Under the pieces are notes generated by a model that did no database searches, had not been told where the DNA came from, and saw nothing but the letters and a program-made list of their open reading frames with translations. This document shows positions 59,455-64,000 of a DNA stretch of 64,000 nucleotides, piece by piece. The DNA is taken from contig SCRN01000040.1 in the NCBI GenBank assembly GCA_004322045.1, positions 1 to 64,000 of the forward strand, read 5' to 3'. The first letter of the stretch is position 1, and every line of letters begins with the position of its first letter. A program made the translations under genes and the position numbers. This stretch comes from Paraburkholderia sp. GTDB lineage: Bacteria > Pseudomonadota > Gammaproteobacteria > Burkholderiales > Burkholderiaceae.

Positions 59455-59823
59455 ATGTCGAATACCACGAACCGCATTGCGGGGACGGCATATCTCGCTG
59501 TCGACGGCACCTCATACGCTGTTGCAGGTGACTTCGAGTATGACCCGAGCAGCGTTACGCGTGAGACGCTAGCCGGACAATCCGGCGTCGACGGCTTCAG
59601 CGAAAAGCCGAAGGCCGGTCAGATCAAGGCAACTCTGCGTGATATGGGCGGGTTGACGTTGGCGGCGATCAACGCAATGGATAACGTCACCGTGACCGTT
59701 GAGCTTGCGAATGGCAAGACTATCATTGGCCGGAATATGTGGACTGTCGATCCTCAGGGCGCGAAAGCGGAGGATGCGACCGTGCCGGTCACGTGGGAAG
59801 GTCCGAGCGTCTCGGAGCATTGA
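59455..59823 (+). CDS. Tail tube protein (Mu gpM-like)
   Basis: This 122-residue beta-barrel tube subunit (ARIAGTAYLAVDG-like start NRIAGTAYLAVDGTSYAVAG, then VTVELANGKTIIGRNMW) follows the sheath as in Mu. Confidence 0.88.
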   Translation: MSNTTNRIAGTAYLAVDGTSYAVAGDFEYDPSSVTRETLAGQSGVDGFSEKPKAGQIKATLRDMGGLTLAAINAMDNVTVTVELANGKTIIGRNMWTVDPQGAKAEDATVPVTWEGPSVSEH

Positions 59824-59826
59824 TAG

Positions 59827-60387
59827 ATGGATTCCACGAAGACGATCACGTTTCGCAAGCCGATCGCCGTCGGCGCCGGCGAAGGCGCCAAGACGTACGA
59901 ATCGGTCACGTTGCGCGAGCCGGTGGCCGGCGACTATGAAACGGCGGAGAAAAACGCGGGTAAGTGCGGCTTTCTCGTCGCCCTGATCGCGCTGATTTCT
60001 GGCGTGCCGATCGACGCAGTCGACCAGATGTTTGGCAGCCAGCTGGACGAAGCCGAAGACTATTTCGCGGCCTTCGCCGACGGCGTGAGCGACCAGGACA
60101 AGCGCAGCGAAGACGAGATGACGCTGCAGCTGCAGCACGCCGTGAAGCTCACGGACGATGACACGGGCCTCAACGCGGCTTCACTGGACCTTTGCGAGCC
60201 TACTAACCAGCAACGGCGCAAGGCTCGCGCAGCGGGCGGCCCGTTCGCGGCTTCGATCGCCCTGATTTCCGATGTCGCCAAGGTGCCCAAGAAAACGGTC
60301 CGCGCGATGTGCGCGCGCGACTTTCTGACGGCCGTCGGCTACTTCAACGGTTTTCAGATCGGGCGGCGGCCAGGCTCGGACGACTGA
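59827..60387 (+). CDS. Tail assembly chaperone (gp41-like)
   Basis: This 186-residue protein has an N-terminal gpE/gp41 module (KTITFRKPIAVGAGEGAKTY; VTLREPVAGDYETAEKNAG) and lies between the tube and tape measure genes. It overlaps a second open frame (60207-60563), as expected for chaperone pairs made by frameshifting. Confidence 0.82.
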   Translation: MDSTKTITFRKPIAVGAGEGAKTYESVTLREPVAGDYETAEKNAGKCGFLVALIALISGVPIDAVDQMFGSQLDEAEDYFAAFADGVSDQDKRSEDEMTLQLQHAVKLTDDDTGLNAASLDLCEPTNQQRRKARAAGGPFAASIALISDVAKVPKKTVRAMCARDFLTAVGYFNGFQIGRRPGSDD

Positions 60388-60563
60388 TCGCCGCCGATGC
60401 GACTTATGTGCCGGATGGGTGGGAGCAATGCATCGCCGATGCTGCCCACTTCTGGAACGTTCCCCCCTCCGCCATCTGGGCGATGACTTGGCCCGAAACA
60501 GAGTGGCATCTGACTGAAGCGCATCGCATCCGCAGCGCCACTGAAAAACCCTATGGCCAATAA
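60207..60563 (+). CDS. Frameshift extension of the tail chaperone
   Basis: The -1 frame is open from 60207 to 60563 and overlaps the chaperone gene by ~180 nt. It encodes a typical second-chaperone end (GWEQCIADAAHFWNVPPSAI, then WPETEWHLTEAHRIR). No canonical heptamer was identified in the overlap. A GTG at 60309 would allow separate translation. Confidence 0.6.
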   Translation, partial: PATAQGSRSGRPVRGFDRPDFRCRQGAQENGPRDVRARLSDGRRLLQRFSDRAAARLGRLIAADATYVPDGWEQCIADAAHFWNVPPSAIWAMTWPETEWHLTEAHRIRSATEKPYGQ

Positions 60564-62283
60564 GATTCAGTTCGTCATCACTGCCGTCGACCGCGCGACG
60601 TCTACCGTGCGGAAGGTCAAGGGTTCGATCGCTAGCACGGTCGCGCCGGTCACCGACCTCGCCAAATCGCTCGGCTCGCTTAGCCGAGAAACTGGTTTGT
60701 CGCGTCTGACGCGGGGACTAATGGGCGCGGCTCGAGCAGCTGGCTCGCTGGCGAGCAAATTGTTTTTGAAGGCGACGCCACTCGGCTTGCTCGGTGGCCT
60801 CGGCACCGTCGCGGGGCTGGGGGCGATTATTACTGGGTGGGGGCGCGCGGGCCAGGAGCTCGATCGCACGTCGTCGCTGCTTGGTGTCAACACCAATGAG
60901 CTGCAGCAATATCGCGGTGCCGCCAGGCTGGCGGGGCTGACGACGGAAAGCATGGACGCTTCCTTGGCGCAGCTCGGCGATACGATGCAGGGCGCGGTCA
61001 ACGGGCGCGCGCCCGAGGCGCTGGCACTCATGAGCGCGTGGCGAATCGGCCTGCATAAGACCGCCGACGGCGCAGTCGACACCTCGCGGGCACTGCTCGA
61101 CGTGTCAAAGGCGATCCAGTCGAATATGCGGGCAGGCGGGACGGTGCAATCGGCACGGCAGATTGCGCAGGCATTCGGAGTTGAGTCGTTACTGCCGCTG
61201 CTCATGAAGGGTCCGGCTGCGATCCAGGAATTGGTGCGGGAGTTCGATAACCTGCATGCGGCGATGGACGGTCAGGCGATCCGGCAAGCCGACGAATATG
61301 CCCAGAATATTTCCAAGCTCGAGATCTCGGTGGAATCGCTCCGCAACTCGCTTGGCAATGCGCTCATCCCGGTGCTGCAGCCGGCGATTCAGTTGATGAC
61401 TGAATGGCTCGCGGTGCCGGAAAACAAACAGAAGCTCATCGATGGCGTGGCAGGCGCGGTGCACTGGCTTTCCGACGAGGTGAAGAGCTTCGACTGGGAA
61501 AAGGCGAAGAAGGGCGTGAGCGAGTTCTTTGACCTCATCTCGCGCGCTTACGAGCTGCTGCAGAAAGTCGGACGAACGACCTCGAGCATCGGTGATGGGT
61601 TCGAGAGGATGGGGAACGCCCTGCGAGGCAATGGGCCAAGCACAAACGCCGAACTGGCGGCGGGCGTCAACGGCAACACAACGTCCGCAGTGCAATTCTT
61701 TGAATCACGGGGCTGGTCCCATGCGCAGGCTCTCGGCATTGCAGCCAACCTGCAGATGGAAAGCAAAGTCGACCCTGCTGCCGAGGGCGACAATGGACAG
61801 GCTTACGGGATTGCCCAATGGCATAAGGATCGGCAAGAGGCGTTCCGGAAGTGGGCCGGAAACTGGATCGGAAACTCTACGCTCGAGCAGCAGCTCGGCT
61901 TCGTGGATTACGAGCTGAAGCAAGGCGGTGAAAAACAGGCTGGCGCGGCGCTCGCCAACGCGAGCACGCCCGAGCAAGCCGCCAGCGTCGTTTCTCGCCT
62001 CTATGAGCGGCCGCAGGCGGCCGACGCCGAGGCAGCTAGCCGCGCTCAGTTAGCAAGCCGCCTAAGCGGCCTATACGGGCAATCAGGCGCTCCCGTCGCG
62101 CCGGCGAATCAGCCATATCAGGGTGATACCCAGGCGTCCCTGAGCCAGGGCGAATCGATCGTGAAAGTGGATATCCACTTGAAAGGCGCGCCGCACGGCA
62201 CGCGCACGTCCGTGAGCTCGTCGCGCAACGTCGATACCAACGTGCGCACTGGTTCGACCATGGATCTCGGAGCAGCAACATGA
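60553..62283 (+). CDS. Tail tape measure protein with lysozyme-type domain
   Basis: This 576-residue protein has a helical, Gly/Ala-rich N-terminal tape measure region with hydrophobic stretches (LASKLFLKATPLGLLGGLGT), and a C-terminal phage tail lysozyme domain (about residues 378-480; FFESRGWSHAQALGIAANLQ, then AYGIAQWHKDRQEAF). The latter would cut peptidoglycan during DNA injection. Confidence 0.9.
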   Translation: MANKIQFVITAVDRATSTVRKVKGSIASTVAPVTDLAKSLGSLSRETGLSRLTRGLMGAARAAGSLASKLFLKATPLGLLGGLGTVAGLGAIITGWGRAGQELDRTSSLLGVNTNELQQYRGAARLAGLTTESMDASLAQLGDTMQGAVNGRAPEALALMSAWRIGLHKTADGAVDTSRALLDVSKAIQSNMRAGGTVQSARQIAQAFGVESLLPLLMKGPAAIQELVREFDNLHAAMDGQAIRQADEYAQNISKLEISVESLRNSLGNALIPVLQPAIQLMTEWLAVPENKQKLIDGVAGAVHWLSDEVKSFDWEKAKKGVSEFFDLISRAYELLQKVGRTTSSIGDGFERMGNALRGNGPSTNAELAAGVNGNTTSAVQFFESRGWSHAQALGIAANLQMESKVDPAAEGDNGQAYGIAQWHKDRQEAFRKWAGNWIGNSTLEQQLGFVDYELKQGGEKQAGAALANASTPEQAASVVSRLYERPQAADAEAASRAQLASRLSGLYGQSGAPVAPANQPYQGDTQASLSQGESIVKVDIHLKGAPHGTRTSVSSSRNVDTNVRTGSTMDLGAAT

Positions 62284-63704
62284 ATATTGGCGGCGGCGCG
62301 GGCGCAGTGCTGGGCAGCATGTCTGGCATTTCCAATCTCGCCCAATCACTGTCGGCACGCCTGGGTGGTTCCATCGGCAGCTATTTCGAGCAGCTGCGGC
62401 CGGCGTCGTTTCGCGGCATGCAATTTGTCTCACTCGGTGCGGACGGCACCTTTGGCCGGCGCAATGCGCTCCATGAATATCCGAAGCGAGACACGCCATG
62501 GTCAGAGGACATGGGCCGCGCGGCTCGCCGGTTTCAGGTGACCGGTTACATCGTGGGGGATGACGTCATCCAGAAGCGCGACGTCATGATCAAGTTGTGC
62601 GAGACGGAGGATACCGGCGAGCTCGTGCATCCGACATATGGGCGTCGCACTGTCAGCCTGATGGAATTCAGAGTGATCGAACGCTGGGACAAAGCGCGCT
62701 ATTTCGAGCTCCAGTTCGATTTCGTCGAGAGCGGTGAAAGGGTTTTCCCGACTGCTGCGAATGCGACCACGAACCTCATCGCATCGGCGGTCAACGCGCT
62801 TGGCTTGTCCGCAGCAGCCGATTTCGCCTCCCGCGTACTCAATACCCTGTCCTACGGTGCCGCAGTCGTTGGCATGGCGGTGAACACCGCGCTGTCGTGG
62901 TACACGAATGCGAAAAACATCGTGGGCGATGCCCGGAACCTGGTTCGACTTGTCTTTAACCTGCCAGGCGCCTTCGGCCGATTTGCCGGGAGCGCGACGG
63001 TGCCTACCTTCAGCAAGTATCCCGGCGGCCCACGGGCGTCATCGCTCACTGTTGACGATCTCATCGAGCAGGCGACACAGGCGCGCACCGCAGTTTCGAC
63101 TGCGGCCAGCACACTCGCGACGGCAGCGGCCGCGCTCGGTACGAATTCGACGGCGGCTTTCGCCACGGCGGCGCAGGGCGTTGCAAGCGCCGTATTCGCG
63201 GCCGCGCCGGCGCCGGCGGATGCGATTCGGCTGTTGACCTCGCTGGCCACCTTCCAGCCGGCAACTCCTACCACTTCGTCGGTGATCGGCGTCGGAATGG
63301 CAACGATGCAATCTGCGTGTGGTGATTTGTTTCGGCGGGCCGCAATTGGATCTGCGGCGCTGGCAGCATCGCAATATCAGCCGACATCCGCGGACGATGC
63401 TGCGGCGATGCGCGACGCCTTGGCTGCGCTCATCGATAGCGAGATCGAGGTGGCAGGAAACCAAGGGGAAGACGGGACATACGGGGCGCTCCGATCGCTG
63501 CGCGCAGCTGTCGTCCAGGATTTGAACAAGCGGGGCGCCGGTCTGGCTTCGGTTAAGACGTTCAGCATGAAGGCGGGACTGCCGGCTTTAGTGCTCGCTC
63601 ATCGCCTATACCGGGATGCAGGACGCGCCGACGAGCTCGTCGCTCAGGTCGACCCGATCCACCCGGCTTTCATGCCCCTTAGCTTCCGCGCGCTTTCGTC
63701 CTGA
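62280..63704 (+). CDS. DNA circularisation/baseplate hub protein (Mu gpN-like)
   Basis: This 474-residue protein has the gpN N-terminal domain: LRPASFRGMQFVSLGADGTF, RRNALHEYPKRDTPWSEDMG and RRFQVTGYIVGDDV. The C-terminal part is Ala-rich and helical. Overlaps the tape measure gene. Confidence 0.9.
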   Translation: MNIGGGAGAVLGSMSGISNLAQSLSARLGGSIGSYFEQLRPASFRGMQFVSLGADGTFGRRNALHEYPKRDTPWSEDMGRAARRFQVTGYIVGDDVIQKRDVMIKLCETEDTGELVHPTYGRRTVSLMEFRVIERWDKARYFELQFDFVESGERVFPTAANATTNLIASAVNALGLSAAADFASRVLNTLSYGAAVVGMAVNTALSWYTNAKNIVGDARNLVRLVFNLPGAFGRFAGSATVPTFSKYPGGPRASSLTVDDLIEQATQARTAVSTAASTLATAAAALGTNSTAAFATAAQGVASAVFAAAPAPADAIRLLTSLATFQPATPTTSSVIGVGMATMQSACGDLFRRAAIGSAALAASQYQPTSADDAAAMRDALAALIDSEIEVAGNQGEDGTYGALRSLRAAVVQDLNKRGAGLASVKTFSMKAGLPALVLAHRLYRDAGRADELVAQVDPIHPAFMPLSFRALSS

Positions 63705-63706
63705 CC

Positions 63707-64000
63707 ATGGCAGACGACCTGACTCTGGTAATGGACGGCGTGAGCGTGTCCGGCTGGACAAAAATACGCGTCACTCGAGGTATCGAACGCCTTCCGAGCG
63801 ATTTCGATATCGAAATGACCGACCTGTACCCCGGCGACCTGAGCCAGGTGAGCGCTATTCCGGGGCAGGCCTGTCAGGTCGCGCTCGGCGGAGATGTGGC
63901 GATTACCGGATATGTCGACCGCGTCCACCCGGGTTTTGGTCGAGATTTCCATCGAATTCGCGTCGCGGGTCGTGGCAAATGTGAGGATCTGGTCGACTGC
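63707..64000 (+). CDS. Baseplate protein (Mu gpP/gp44-like), partial
   Basis: The first 98 residues are visible: MADDLTLVMDGVSVSGWTKI, then RGIERLPSDFDIEMTDLYPG and ITGYVDRVHPGF, the start of the gpD/gp44 baseplate hub family. The gene continues beyond the window. Confidence 0.88.
   Translation, partial: MADDLTLVMDGVSVSGWTKIRVTRGIERLPSDFDIEMTDLYPGDLSQVSAIPGQACQVALGGDVAITGYVDRVHPGFGRDFHRIRVAGRGKCEDLVDC

Noticed and set aside
24600-64000. Transposable (Mu-like) phage
   Set aside because: Despite the Mu-type tail there is a tyrosine integrase beside a tRNA and a CI/Cro region, and no Mu transposase A/B genes.

Overview
The window comes from the chromosome of a GC-rich betaproteobacterium, most likely a Burkholderiaceae member of the Paraburkholderia/Trinickia/Burkholderia type. 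This is inferred from the overall look of the host proteins (RpiA, LepB, PyrD, Bpt beside Aat, DusA, an OFA-family MFS carrier with its small partner) and was not confirmed by a search. About 24.5 kb of host chromosome is followed by the left ~39.5 kb of a temperate phage genome integrated beside a tRNA-His gene. The right end of the prophage lies outside the window.

Host part (1-24.5 kb): a polyamine-type ABC transporter operon with a 2Fe-2S protein and a divergent IclR regulator; rpiA; a Crp/Fnr-type regulator; a 1.1 kb stretch without a convincing gene; a FadR-type GntR regulator; a Gfo/Idh/MocA oxidoreductase; a signal peptidase I; a cystine/amino-acid ABC permease and binding protein; pyrD; the two N-degron aminoacyl-tRNA-protein transferases bpt and aat; a NUDIX hydrolase; an oxalate/formate-type MFS carrier with a 43-residue companion; tRNA-fMet; an SMR transporter; an enoyl-CoA hydratase/3-hydroxyisobutyryl-CoA hydrolase-type enzyme; an MFS exporter with a PRC-barrel lipoprotein; dusA; and tRNA-His.

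Prophage part (24.6-64 kb): the control and head regions follow a lambda plan. From left to right: integrase and a DUF4224 excisionase-like gene; a long leftward early operon of overlapping genes; an immunity region (XRE repressor, Cro-like gene, four operators at two promoters); a rightward early operon with a replication gene carrying internal iterons; a Q-like gene followed by a promoter and an immediate terminator; a candidate cos region; and lambda-type head genes (terminase, gpW, portal, S49 protease, decoration protein, gpE-type capsid). The tail genes are of the contractile, Mu type (sheath, tube, tape measure, gpN/gpP baseplate proteins), so the virion is predicted to be a myovirus with a lambda-like head.

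The most notable system is a complete diversity-generating retroelement (DGR) inside the leftward early operon (28.9-31.5 kb). It has a DGR-type reverse transcriptase, an Avd-like accessory protein, a 91-nt template repeat (TR) and two tandem target genes, each ending in a 91-nt variable repeat (VR). VR1 differs from TR at 12 positions and VR2 at 14. All 26 differences fall on template adenines, which is the DGR signature. The cassette is far from the tail genes in this window, and the two small target proteins have no evident secretion signal, so what is being diversified is an open question.
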